A stretch of DNA of 14,430 bases from a candidate division FCPU426 bacterium (GTDB lineage: Bacteria > Oederibacteriota > JAAXVQ01 > JAUVAV01): positions 1 through 14,430 of the forward strand of contig JAUXBQ010000044.1 of NCBI GenBank assembly GCA_030619365.1. Direction: 5' to 3'. The notes beneath the pieces are model-generated. The model ran no database searches. It had not been told where the DNA came from and was given only the letters and a program-made list of their open reading frames with translations. Of the stretch, positions 5,515 through 12,688 are shown piece after piece (the stretch's first letter is position 1; each line of letters opens with the position of its first letter). The position numbers and the translations under genes are program-made.

Positions 5515-6876
5515 TTGAAACCATCAAACATTTTCCTTGGCTTGTTTTTAGTGATCGGCATCCTGCTGGTCATGTTGGGGCTCCAGATTATTTCTTTCAG
5601 TTCAGCCTTTATTCTGATCGCCATCCTGACCATTGTGGCCCTGATTTTAATCGCCATGGCCCTGAACAAGCCCAAGGAAGCCGAGCCTGAAACCCCCAAA
5701 CCTAAACCTGCCAGACCGGCACCCGCGCCGGCCGCGCCGGAACTTCCCAAGATTCTGCAAAGTAAAACCGTAGAACCTCCGCCCGCGCCTGCCGCGGAAA
5801 AGTCCGCCGAAGCCAAGCCGGACCAAGCCGGGGAAGCCGCGGCCAAGGCGATGGCTGAGAAAGAGGCGGCAGAGCGCAAAGCGTCCGAGGAGAAGTCCGC
5901 GAAGGAAGCGTCTAAGCAGGAAGCAGCGGCCAAGTCGACGGCTGAGAAAGAAGAGGCTGAGCGGCAGGCAGCAGAGGAAAAGGCTGCGCAAGAGGCAGCG
6001 GAAAAAGAGGCGGCCGAACGACGGACAGCCGAGGAAGCGGCGGCCAAGGCTGCGGTGGAGCAAAAAACCGCTGAACAGGAAGCCGCGGCCCGGGAAGCTG
6101 CCGAAGAAGCGGCAAGTGAAGAAAAACCCGCGGAACTGGCAGAGCCCCTGGCTGCGGAAAGCCCGGCCAAGACTGCGCAAGTCGGGGAACCAGTTCAGCC
6201 GGCACAGTCCGAACCCACTGTACGCGTAAACGTCGGCGCCTCGTCCCCGGCCGCCAAGCCCCGTGCGAAATCCACGCCAGGGGAACAAACGCCCAACCCG
6301 ATTCATCTGGAACTCTCCGAACGCTTTGCCGTTATCCGGCAGGAATGGTTCGCAACCTGCCTCGAGAAAATCGAATTGAGCAACCAGATCCAAACCGAGG
6401 CGAAGCATAAAATCCCCCTGGTCAACCTGGAACTGGGCGGGGCCGCGGAAAGCAGCCTCAAGGTGTTTCAAATGCAGATTGTTTCCGCCTATCTCCAAAA
6501 ATATCCTTTGGTGCCGGGGCCGGCCGGCCGGGAGTTTCTTGAAAAATTGCAGAATTACGTTTTCTCCGGCAGCGGACCGGGGGATCATGAGGCCCGGGAG
6601 CTATGGGAGGCACTGGCCGCCAAATCTGGTGCCAAGACGAATCTGAAGCAACAGTTTGGTCAGCATTCCCGGAGCCTGGCCGTGCACATTACGGGCCGGA
6701 AAGACCCGGGGGAGGCCACGGAAGTCGTGTCCAGCACTTATGCCGCTTATCTGGACGTCAATCAATTGGAAATCGCCAAGGCGCTGGGCGACAAGCGGAC
6801 CGTCACCAAACTGCGTAACAAGCTAAGCGCCATTCGTCCGGATAAACGTCATCGTCCGACCGGAAAAAACCGGTAA
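5515..6876 (+). CDS. Membrane protein with TolA-like helical segment and unrecognised C-terminal domain
   Basis: No known family was recognised. The 453 residues fall into four parts: two membrane helices (about 5-26 and 29-50); a Pro/Lys/Ala-rich linker (about 51-95); a long Ala/Glu/Lys-rich segment (about 95-220) with EKEAAERKA-like units that should form a single helix or coiled coil, as in TolA; and a non-repetitive, mainly helical domain from about 262 to 440 (it starts IHLELSERFAVIRQEW), with a basic tail. The likely layout is an inner-membrane anchor with a helical arm carrying the C-terminal domain; which side of the membrane it faces is not determined. The start is TTG at 5515, with GAGGTG seven bases upstream (5502-5507) and coding beginning just before the first helix. 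Low-complexity similarity to TolA alone does not show a Tol-Pal role: no tolB, pal, tolQ or tolR gene is nearby. Confidence 0.8.
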   Translation: MKPSNIFLGLFLVIGILLVMLGLQIISFSSAFILIAILTIVALILIAMALNKPKEAEPETPKPKPARPAPAPAAPELPKILQSKTVEPPPAPAAEKSAEAKPDQAGEAAAKAMAEKEAAERKASEEKSAKEASKQEAAAKSTAEKEEAERQAAEEKAAQEAAEKEAAERRTAEEAAAKAAVEQKTAEQEAAAREAAEEAASEEKPAELAEPLAAESPAKTAQVGEPVQPAQSEPTVRVNVGASSPAAKPRAKSTPGEQTPNPIHLELSERFAVIRQEWFATCLEKIELSNQIQTEAKHKIPLVNLELGGAAESSLKVFQMQIVSAYLQKYPLVPGPAGREFLEKLQNYVFSGSGPGDHEARELWEALAAKSGAKTNLKQQFGQHSRSLAVHITGRKDPGEATEVVSSTYAAYLDVNQLEIAKALGDKRTVTKLRNKLSAIRPDKRHRPTGKNR

Positions 6877-6881
6877 AAATG

Positions 6882-6969
6882 CCATAGGCTGATGCCTGTA
6901 GTATTTTTGCCCTTAGATGTTCGCCTTCGGCGATATTTACCCGCTTCATCCATCGGCTGACGCCTGTGG
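6882..6969. repeat. Two diverged 20-base hairpin repeats flanking a third stem
   Basis: Copies at 6882-6901 and 6950-6969 match at 17 of 20 bases around the core GGCTGAYGCCTGTRG. Each can fold on itself: ATAGGC/GCCTGT in copy 1, with one G-T pair; copy 2 has one mismatch. Between them, TCGCC-TTC-GGCGA (6921-6933) forms a strong short stem. They fill most of the 133-base gap before the STAS gene. They could be a REP-like intergenic element or a structured leader or terminator. Confidence 0.45.
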
Positions 6970-7009
6970 CGTTCGCGTTTGTCGGTAAAGAAAAGAGGGG
7001 GTCAAAGCC

Positions 7010-8272
7010 ATGAGCCAGCCCATTATCATGACCCGCCATAATAGCCGGAAAATTCCGGGCGTGACGGTTTTGGCGGTTAAGGGGTCCATTGACTCTGAGA
7101 CCGCGCCGTTGTTCGAAAAGGAATTAGAATCCCTGCTCTCACAGGGCTCCTATCGCCTGCTGGTCGACCTGGCTGAGGTGGAATACATCAGCTCAGCCGG
7201 GGTGGGCGTATTCGTGGGCATGCTCCAGGAATTCCGAGACCATGCTGGCGGCGATATCAAGGCCTGCCGCGTGTCCCGGAAAATTATGAAAGTTTTAGAG
7301 TCCATCGGTTTGGACGACATGCTCGACTTTTATGAAGACGAGGCGGCCTTGAAGACTTGGACCGCGGCCGAGGAAATCAAGGAGGCGCTTGATCATTTCA
7401 CCCTGACCGCCAGCAGCGGGGACATTTATTGCGGCGAAGACTTCACGCTGCGGGTCGAGGCGCGGGACGCCAACCAGGCCGTGCTGCGCGATTATCGGGG
7501 CGGCCCGGGGCTCTCGGTTTCCGACGGCATGGTGTTTCCGGTGGAACTTGCCGGATTCGACCAGGGCGCGTGGGAAGGCCCGGTTAAAGTCACCGCGGCC
7601 GGCAACCTGGCCCTGACGCTGAAGGACAACGGACACACCGGCACCCTGAAAATCTCGGTGGAGGCGCGCGCGGACAAGGCCGCTTTTCCAATCAAGATCA
7701 ACTGCAGCACCTGCCAGGCGGAAATTCTGGTCAAGGCGCCGGACCTCTATCGGTGCGAGGAATGCGACGAGACCTTCCGCGTGGATGAATGGGGGCACCG
7801 CTTCACGCTGCGCGCGGGCAGCACGGCCAGGCGCCGCAAATCGCGGTACAAAGGCATCGAGATCAAGATCAACGCGGACGTGAATTACCTGGGCATCGTG
7901 CGCCAGACCATCAGCGGCATCTGCGAAAAAGAGGGCATGGACGAGGTCACCACCAACAGCGTGGCCCTGGCCATCGAGGAAATCCTCCTGAACATTATCG
8001 AGCACGGGAACGATTTTGATCCCTGGCAAATCCTGCGCCTGAAACTGGAATTCCAGAAAAAACAGGCCAAGATCCGGATCCGCGACTACGGCGACCCGTT
8101 TGACGTGACCAAGAGCAAGAACGTGTCTGTCCGCTCCAGCATTGCCAAGGGCGCCAAACGCGGCGTGGGCGGACTGCTGGTCAACCAGCTCATGGATCAC
8201 ATTAAATATGAAAGTCTGCCCACGTACAACCAGTTGACCATGATCAAGCGCTACGGTACTGTTGAGGAATAA
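7010..8272 (+). CDS. STAS / Ig-like / zinc ribbon / RsbW-type ATPase fusion regulator
   Basis: A partner-switching regulator carrying antagonist and kinase on one chain, probably cytoplasmic. Residues 1-118 form a STAS domain; the phospho-acceptor site is YISSAGVGVFVG, with Ser62 as the expected serine. Residues about 125-226 look like an Ig-like beta-sandwich (FTLTASSGDIYCGEDFTLRVEA and later strands). Cys232, 235, 249 and 252 form a C-x2-C-x13-C-x2-C zinc ribbon. A basic linker (RRRKSRYKG) leads to an RsbW/SpoIIAB-type ATPase (284-415) with an N box around Asn328 (AIEEILLNIIEHG), G1 DYGDPFD at Asp359, and G2 RGVGGLLVNQL at 384-394. In the family the kinase phosphorylates the STAS serine and binds a sigma factor or other partner; no sigma factor gene is visible. 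GAGGGG lies eight bases before the ATG. Trehalose synthase follows after 27 bases, so an osmotic or desiccation role is plausible. Confidence 0.85.
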   Translation: MSQPIIMTRHNSRKIPGVTVLAVKGSIDSETAPLFEKELESLLSQGSYRLLVDLAEVEYISSAGVGVFVGMLQEFRDHAGGDIKACRVSRKIMKVLESIGLDDMLDFYEDEAALKTWTAAEEIKEALDHFTLTASSGDIYCGEDFTLRVEARDANQAVLRDYRGGPGLSVSDGMVFPVELAGFDQGAWEGPVKVTAAGNLALTLKDNGHTGTLKISVEARADKAAFPIKINCSTCQAEILVKAPDLYRCEECDETFRVDEWGHRFTLRAGSTARRRKSRYKGIEIKINADVNYLGIVRQTISGICEKEGMDEVTTNSVALAIEEILLNIIEHGNDFDPWQILRLKLEFQKKQAKIRIRDYGDPFDVTKSKNVSVRSSIAKGAKRGVGGLLVNQLMDHIKYESLPTYNQLTMIKRYGTVEE

Positions 8273-8299
8273 TTTCCGATCTGATTTCCCGAGGACAGC

Positions 8300-10069
8300 A
8301 TGGACAACGACCCGCTGTGGTATAAAGACGCCGTTATATACGAATTGCACGTAAAGGCTTTTTTTGACAGCAGCAGCGACGGCATCGGCGATTTTGCGGG
8401 GCTCATCCAAAAGCTGGACTATCTCCAGGACCTTGGCATAAATTGCATTTGGCTGTTGCCGTTTTATCCCTCCCCCCTGAAGGACGACGGGTACGACATT
8501 TCGGATTTTCGCGGCATTCTTCCCGACTACGGAACCATGAAGGACTTCCGGCGCTTCGTGCGGGAAGCACACCGGCGGAACATCCGGGTCCTGATCGAAC
8601 TGGTCATGAATCATACCTCAGACCAGCATCCCTGGTTCCAGGACGCCCGCGCCTCGAAAAAATCCAGGAAGCGCAAATTCTACGTCTGGACCGATGATCC
8701 CAAGAAAAAATACCAGGACGCCCGCGTCATTTTTCTGGATGCCGAGAAATCGAACTGGGCCTATGATCCCGAATCCAAGCAATACTACTGGCACCGTTTT
8801 TACAGCCTGCAGCCGGACCTGAATTATGACAATCCCATTGTCTGCCGGACCATGCTCAATATTCTCTCCTTCTGGCTGAACACGGGCGTGGACGGTTTCC
8901 GGCTGGACGCCGTGCCGTATCTTTTTGAGCGGGACGGGACCCGCTGCGAAAACCTTCCCGAGACCCACGCCTATCTGAAGTCCCTGCGCCAGCGCCTGGA
9001 CAAGCGCTATAAAAACCGCATTCTCCTGGCTGAAGCCAACCAGCGTTCCGAAGACGTACGCCCCTATTTCGGGGACGGCGACGAATGCCACCTGGCGTTT
9101 CATTTCCCCCTGATGCCCCGGATTTTTATGGCCCTCCGCCAGGAAAACAACAAACCCATCATTCAGATCATGGAACAAACCCCCGGGATTCCCCCGGATT
9201 GCCAATGGGCGCTGTTTTTACGGAATCACGACGAACTGACACTGGAGATGGTCAGCCCCGAAGAACGCGAGTACATGTACCAAGAGTACGCGGAGCATCC
9301 CAAGGCCAAGCTGAACCTGGGAATTCGCCACCGGCTGGCCCCCCTGCTGAACAACGGCCGGCGCCAGCTGGAATTGTTGCACAGCATTCTTTTCAGCCTG
9401 CCCGGCAGCCCGGTCATTTATTACGGGGATGAGATGGGCATGGGCGACAACGTATACCTGGGGGACCGGAACGGCGTGCGCACACCCATGCAGTGGACGG
9501 GCGACCGCAATGCCGGTTTTTCCGCGGCCGACGCGGCGCAGTTGTACGCGCCGGTGATCGTGGATCCGGTCTATGGGTATCAATCCGTCAACGCGGAAGC
9601 GCAATCCCGGACCCCCACCTCTTTTTTGAATTGGATGAAACGCTTTATCCGGGCCCGCAAAAAATTCAAGGCCTTTGGCCGGGGAACCCTGAAATTTCTC
9701 GAGCCGAAAAACAATAAAATCCTGGCGTACATCAGGCAATATGAAGGGGAAACGCTTTTAATCGTGAATAATTTATCGCGATTCGTGCAGCCCCTGGAAC
9801 TGGATTTGGCCGGGCATCGCGGCTGGACGCTCGTGGAGGTCGTGGGCGGCGTGCGGTTTCCAGCCGTCGGCGAGCTGCCGTATTTCCTGACCCTGGGTCC
9901 GCACGCGTTTTATTGGTTTGTGCTGGAAAAACCCGCGGCCCCGGAACAAAAGAAAATGCCGGTGAAAACGCCGGAAAAAAGCGAGGCCAAAGGGAACCCG
10001 GGGCGCGGGTCAAAGACCGGGAAAGCCCAGGCTTCCCGGAATTCAGGAGTCGGCGAAAACACGGAATAA
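8300..10069 (+). CDS. treS: Trehalose synthase (maltose alpha-D-glucosyltransferase), GH13
   Basis: Converts maltose and trehalose into each other in the cytoplasm, supplying or recycling a compatible solute. The start WYKDAVIYELHVKAFFDSSSDGIGDFAGL is the hallmark of TreS, followed by GH13 regions DDGYDISDF and ELVMNHTSDQHPWFQ. The catalytic residues are visible: nucleophile Asp203 (GFRLDAVPYL), acid/base Glu245 (LLAEANQ), and Asp311 (RNHDEL). GDEMGMGDN and DRNGVRTPMQW are also typical of this subfamily. The enzyme ends near residue 545, the usual length; an extra 45-residue Lys/Pro/Ala/Glu-rich tail is predicted disordered. No maltokinase is fused to it, and there is none in the window. The ATG has GAGGA four bases upstream. 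It likely shares a transcript with the STAS fusion gene 27 bases upstream. Confidence 0.93.
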   Translation: MDNDPLWYKDAVIYELHVKAFFDSSSDGIGDFAGLIQKLDYLQDLGINCIWLLPFYPSPLKDDGYDISDFRGILPDYGTMKDFRRFVREAHRRNIRVLIELVMNHTSDQHPWFQDARASKKSRKRKFYVWTDDPKKKYQDARVIFLDAEKSNWAYDPESKQYYWHRFYSLQPDLNYDNPIVCRTMLNILSFWLNTGVDGFRLDAVPYLFERDGTRCENLPETHAYLKSLRQRLDKRYKNRILLAEANQRSEDVRPYFGDGDECHLAFHFPLMPRIFMALRQENNKPIIQIMEQTPGIPPDCQWALFLRNHDELTLEMVSPEEREYMYQEYAEHPKAKLNLGIRHRLAPLLNNGRRQLELLHSILFSLPGSPVIYYGDEMGMGDNVYLGDRNGVRTPMQWTGDRNAGFSAADAAQLYAPVIVDPVYGYQSVNAEAQSRTPTSFLNWMKRFIRARKKFKAFGRGTLKFLEPKNNKILAYIRQYEGETLLIVNNLSRFVQPLELDLAGHRGWTLVEVVGGVRFPAVGELPYFLTLGPHAFYWFVLEKPAAPEQKKMPVKTPEKSEAKGNPGRGSKTGKAQASRNSGVGENTE

Positions 10070-10094
10070 GCCTCAACCTGATCACGGCCTCGTT

Positions 10095-10120
10095 CAGGAT
10101 CACAAGTCACCCTGTTTTTT
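10095..10120 (+). terminator. Weak candidate terminator after treS
   Basis: A short stem CAGG (10095-10098)/CCTG (10111-10114) is followed directly by T6 (10115-10120), 26 bases past the treS stop. The stem is only four pairs, so it is weak. The rest of the 203-base gap up to 10272 has no convincing gene. It holds a TAAAAT box at 10140-10145 without a good -35, and a tight stem GGCAG-CGG-CTGCC at 10194-10206. Confidence 0.3.
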
Positions 10121-10272
10121 AATTCCCGCGGTTACGTTTTAAAATGCTAAAAACCACTCGTATTTGCCCGGCAGAAGGCATAGAATACGGCTTGGCAGCG
10201 GCTGCCCCTGTCTTCACCTCGCCGCCACGTCTCTTTTGGGCGGGCAGTTATGCGGCAATCAGGGAGGGGGGG

Positions 10273-10662
10273 GTGATTGCAGTGCTGAAAGCATCGGATG
10301 TCATGACCAGGGACGTCATCGCCATCAGCCAGGATTCCACGCTCGCGGAAGCCATTCAATGGCTCATTGACAAGAAGATCAGCGGCATGCCGGTCATTGA
10401 CAAGCAGGGCAAACTCGTGGGCATCATTTCCGAAAAAGACATTCTCAATTTCGCTTTTAGCGGCAATTTAAGAAATACCCAAGTGCGGGAAGCCATGACC
10501 CGGGAGATCAAGAGCTTTTCTCCGGACGTGGACGTGGAACAGATCGCGCTCGCCATCAGCCAGCACCACTTTCGTCGTGTGCCGATTTTGGAAGGGGAGA
10601 AAATCGTGGGGATTGTTTCCCGGCGGGACATCATCCGGGTGGCCTTGCTGAATCAAAAATAA
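10273..10662 (+). CDS. Two-CBS-domain protein
   Basis: A small cytoplasmic sensor module: paired CBS domains (a Bateman module) bind adenosine nucleotides or related ligands. The 129 residues are nearly all CBS. CBS1 is about residues 8-62 (ASDVMTRDVIAISQDSTLAEA, then GMPVIDKQGKLVGIISEKDI), and CBS2 about 72-127 (VREAMTREIKSFSPDV, then RRVPILEGEKIVGIVSRRDI). The start is GTG at 10273, with GGAGG at 10263-10267 and a five-base gap. An upstream in-frame ATG at 10144 would add 43 residues unlike the family and lacks a ribosome site. It has no fused catalytic domain, so the target is unknown. It follows treS by about 200 bases and may or may not share its transcript. Confidence 0.9.
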   Translation: MIAVLKASDVMTRDVIAISQDSTLAEAIQWLIDKKISGMPVIDKQGKLVGIISEKDILNFAFSGNLRNTQVREAMTREIKSFSPDVDVEQIALAISQHHFRRVPILEGEKIVGIVSRRDIIRVALLNQK

Positions 10663-10706
10663 TTAACCGTTTAAGACGGGAATTTATTGATGATTATGCT
10701 TATGGA

Positions 10707-10725
10707 TTAGTAATATTCTTACTAA
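10707..10725. promoter_or_regulatory. Perfect seven-base dyad (candidate operator)
   Basis: TTAGTAA (10707-10713), spacer TATTC, TTACTAA (10719-10725). It lies in an AT-rich gap 34 bases upstream of the candidate -35 for the propeller gene. The stem is too AT-rich for a good terminator, so a protein-binding site is more likely. A short stem CCGT/ACGG (10667-10679) follows the CBS gene stop. Confidence 0.35.
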
Positions 10726-10758
10726 GTACCGTCGCAATCCATTATTTTCTGAAAGTAC

Positions 10759-10786
10759 TTGAAAAACAGGGAAATTATGGTAAACT
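10759..10786 (+). promoter_or_regulatory. Candidate sigma70-type promoter for the propeller gene
   Basis: TTGAAA at 10759-10764 and TAAACT at 10781-10786, with a 16-base spacer. This would start transcription near 10793, giving a leader of about 24 bases with GGGAG (10806-10810) six bases before the GTG start at 10817. Confidence 0.4.
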
Positions 10787-10816
10787 TAAGTATGTAATTA
10801 CTTTAGGGAGTATCCT

Positions 10817-12643
10817 GTGAACTTATTTCGGAAATTTATCTTTATTGCACTGATAAGTTTTCTGGTCTTTCCTGATTCAGCCTCCGCTCTATGGCAAATC
10901 ACCACGGTCGGGAATGAGAGCGGTAATTTTCGAGCCGTGGCTGTGGGCCAGGGCCGAAACAACACGATCAACGCGGTCTACGGGGGGAATCAAAATTTCT
11001 ACCCATACGAGTACATTTGGTATGGGGGCGGCTGGAACCGCACGCAACTCCCGGGGAATAATGATCAAGTCTTTGGAATAGCCGTCGGTGACGCCCGGAA
11101 CAACGGCGAATCGCGCGTGGTGCTCGCCAACAAAGATAACAACATGTACGACCTCTTTTATAACGGCGCAACCTGGACCGAGACCAGCGTCAGCGGGGCC
11201 AGCGACGAAATAAACGCCGTAACCATAGGCGAGGGCCGGAATGACGGCGTGTCCCGTGTTTACACGGGTGTTAAAAGCGGGACCATTGATGAATACACAT
11301 ACTCCGGCGGCTGGTCGCGCACCACGATTGCCACCATGAGCAATGATGTCAATGCCGTTGTCGTGGGGCCGGGCCGTAACAGTGACGCGAACAACTATCT
11401 TTATGCAGGCGGCGTATCTAATTTCTTGCGGGAATACCAATGGGGTGGAGCGTCCTGGGCCGCCACCGGGATGAACATCGATTGCGGAAACGTCGTGTAT
11501 TCCATCGCCGTGGGCGCGGCTCGCAATGGGTCCTCCAATGTTTATGTTTACGTCGGCGACCACGACGGTGAAATCTATGAGCGCTACTACGACGGAACCA
11601 GCTGGGAAGCGGCAACCATCATCGCCGGCGGATTGGACCGGGTTTTCGGACTGGCCATTGGTGACGGCCGTAATGACGGAATCACACGTCTGTATGCCGC
11701 CACGCGGGCTGATCACGTTTACGAATTGACCTGGCTGGGAGCCGCTTGGAGCGCGCCCCTGGATATTGGCAGCCCCTCGGCTCAGGATTTAAGGGCGATC
11801 GCGGTGGGACCGGGCCGCAACACCAATTCGGAGAACCAGATTTACGTGGGATCAAATGACACCAAACTCTATGAGTACAAATGGCTCAGTCCCACACCCA
11901 CCATGACCATCACGGTCGTGGGAACGCCGACTTTCACCCCTACCGCGACCCAGTCCCCTACGACTACCCCTACACCTACACACACCATGACCGCGACCAT
12001 CAGCCCGACGCCGACCATGACGCCCACGCACACCCAGACCGCGACCATCAGCCCGACGCCGACCATAACGCCCACTTCTACCGTGACACCCACTTCTACC
12101 GTGACGCCCACCGTGACGCAGACCTTCACGATTACTCTAACGTCCACGATAACGCCCACGCGCACCCAGACTCCGCTCTGTACGCCCACGCCCACGTTCA
12201 CGATTACGCTGACGAGCACGATTACCCCGACCTACACGGTCTCGCCGACCAGCACCATTACACAGACCGCGACCATTTCGCCGACTCCGCCGCCCTCGCG
12301 CACGGTGACCCCCACGCCCACGATCACGCAGACTTCCACCATTTCGCCCACGCGCCTGCCGTTTACCGACGTGTCCCAGGTCCTGGTTTACCCCAATCCG
12401 TACCGTTCGGAGGGCACCGCCCGGCCCAGGGTGACGTTCACCAATCTGCCGCCCCGGGTGAAGATCCGTATTTACGACCTGACCGGAAAATTGATCAAGG
12501 TGATCGAAAAGGATAATCCCGGTACCTCGGCGGTGTGGAACCTTAAGAACCGGCGCGGGGTGGCCGTGGCTTCCGGGACCTATATCTACATGGTGGAAGG
12601 GCAGGGCGGAGAGAAGCGGGGCAAGGTCGTCCTGTTGCGTTGA
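10817..12643 (+). CDS. Secreted seven-repeat (probable beta-propeller) protein with Thr/Pro stalk and FlgD-like C-terminal domain
   Basis: A secreted or surface protein, 608 residues, role unknown. The signal peptide (NLFRKFIFIALISFLVF) probably ends after Ala24 (SASA). Residues 25-355 hold seven repeats of 46-49 residues. Each has a hydrophobic strand, then G-x-G/A-R-N (Gly at 44, 91, 138, 184, 233, 282 and 331), then in most copies a Y-x-G/A strand and a Y-E-x-x-W/Y strand. Seven such units suggest a seven-bladed propeller. Residues 358-515 are a Thr/Pro-rich stalk, likely extended. Residues 515-608 form a small beta-sandwich (YPNPYRSEG, then KIRIYDLTGKLIK, GTYIYMVEG, GKVVL) like FlgD-Ig or type IX sorting-type modules. 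The start is GTG at 10817 with GGGAG six bases upstream; no ATG suits the signal peptide. The blade motif recalls FG-GAP repeats but lacks their Asp-rich calcium loop. Binding of glycan or protein is a guess. Confidence 0.85.
   Translation: MNLFRKFIFIALISFLVFPDSASALWQITTVGNESGNFRAVAVGQGRNNTINAVYGGNQNFYPYEYIWYGGGWNRTQLPGNNDQVFGIAVGDARNNGESRVVLANKDNNMYDLFYNGATWTETSVSGASDEINAVTIGEGRNDGVSRVYTGVKSGTIDEYTYSGGWSRTTIATMSNDVNAVVVGPGRNSDANNYLYAGGVSNFLREYQWGGASWAATGMNIDCGNVVYSIAVGAARNGSSNVYVYVGDHDGEIYERYYDGTSWEAATIIAGGLDRVFGLAIGDGRNDGITRLYAATRADHVYELTWLGAAWSAPLDIGSPSAQDLRAIAVGPGRNTNSENQIYVGSNDTKLYEYKWLSPTPTMTITVVGTPTFTPTATQSPTTTPTPTHTMTATISPTPTMTPTHTQTATISPTPTITPTSTVTPTSTVTPTVTQTFTITLTSTITPTRTQTPLCTPTPTFTITLTSTITPTYTVSPTSTITQTATISPTPPPSRTVTPTPTITQTSTISPTRLPFTDVSQVLVYPNPYRSEGTARPRVTFTNLPPRVKIRIYDLTGKLIKVIEKDNPGTSAVWNLKNRRGVAVASGTYIYMVEGQGGEKRGKVVLLR
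11989..12111 (+). repeat. Tandem coding repeats in the Thr/Pro stalk
   Basis: A 39-base unit at 11989-12027 recurs at 12037-12075 (period 48) with one A/G change. Directly after it an 18-base unit (12076-12093) repeats at 12094-12111, also with one change. Both are in frame and encode Thr/Pro-rich peptide, so the stalk may vary in length by slippage or recombination. Confidence 0.75.
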
Positions 12644-12688
12644 AGCAGAGTTGGCCGGCTTAGTCCCAGGAAATAGACCAGGACCAGA

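Noticed and set aside
4578..5690. A 370-codon plus-strand frame opposite the lipid kinase
   Set aside because: Its composition is Gly/Arg/His-rich shadow sequence, and the minus strand encodes a well-conserved lipid kinase with GGDGT and GTAN motifs and an AAGGAG site.
5439..6170. A long Ala/Ser-rich open frame on the minus strand, and another to 6588
   Set aside because: Both mirror the GC-rich Ala/Glu/Lys codons of the gene at 5515-6876; they are low complexity with no family features, and the plus-strand gene has a promoter, ribosome site and membrane helices.
7295..8614. A 439-codon minus-strand frame across the STAS fusion and treS start
   Set aside because: It runs opposite two conserved genes and across their junction, with no recognisable domain; a typical antisense shadow in GC-rich coding DNA.
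10144..10272. N-terminal extension of the CBS protein from ATG 10144
   Set aside because: The 43 extra residues do not resemble CBS proteins and have no ribosome site, while GTG 10273 has GGAGG at ideal spacing directly before the first CBS domain.
11989..12111. CRISPR-like array in the short regular repeats
   Set aside because: The repeats are in frame, encode Thr/Pro peptide, have no unique spacers of even length and lie inside a coding gene.
11881..12516. A 211-codon His/Asp-rich open frame on the plus strand inside the Thr/Pro stalk
   Set aside because: It is the shifted reading of the ACG/CCC/ACC repeats of the stalk (Thr-Pro becomes His-Asp). It lacks a ribosome site, and the frame of the secreted protein, with signal peptide and C-terminal domain, is clearly the coding one.
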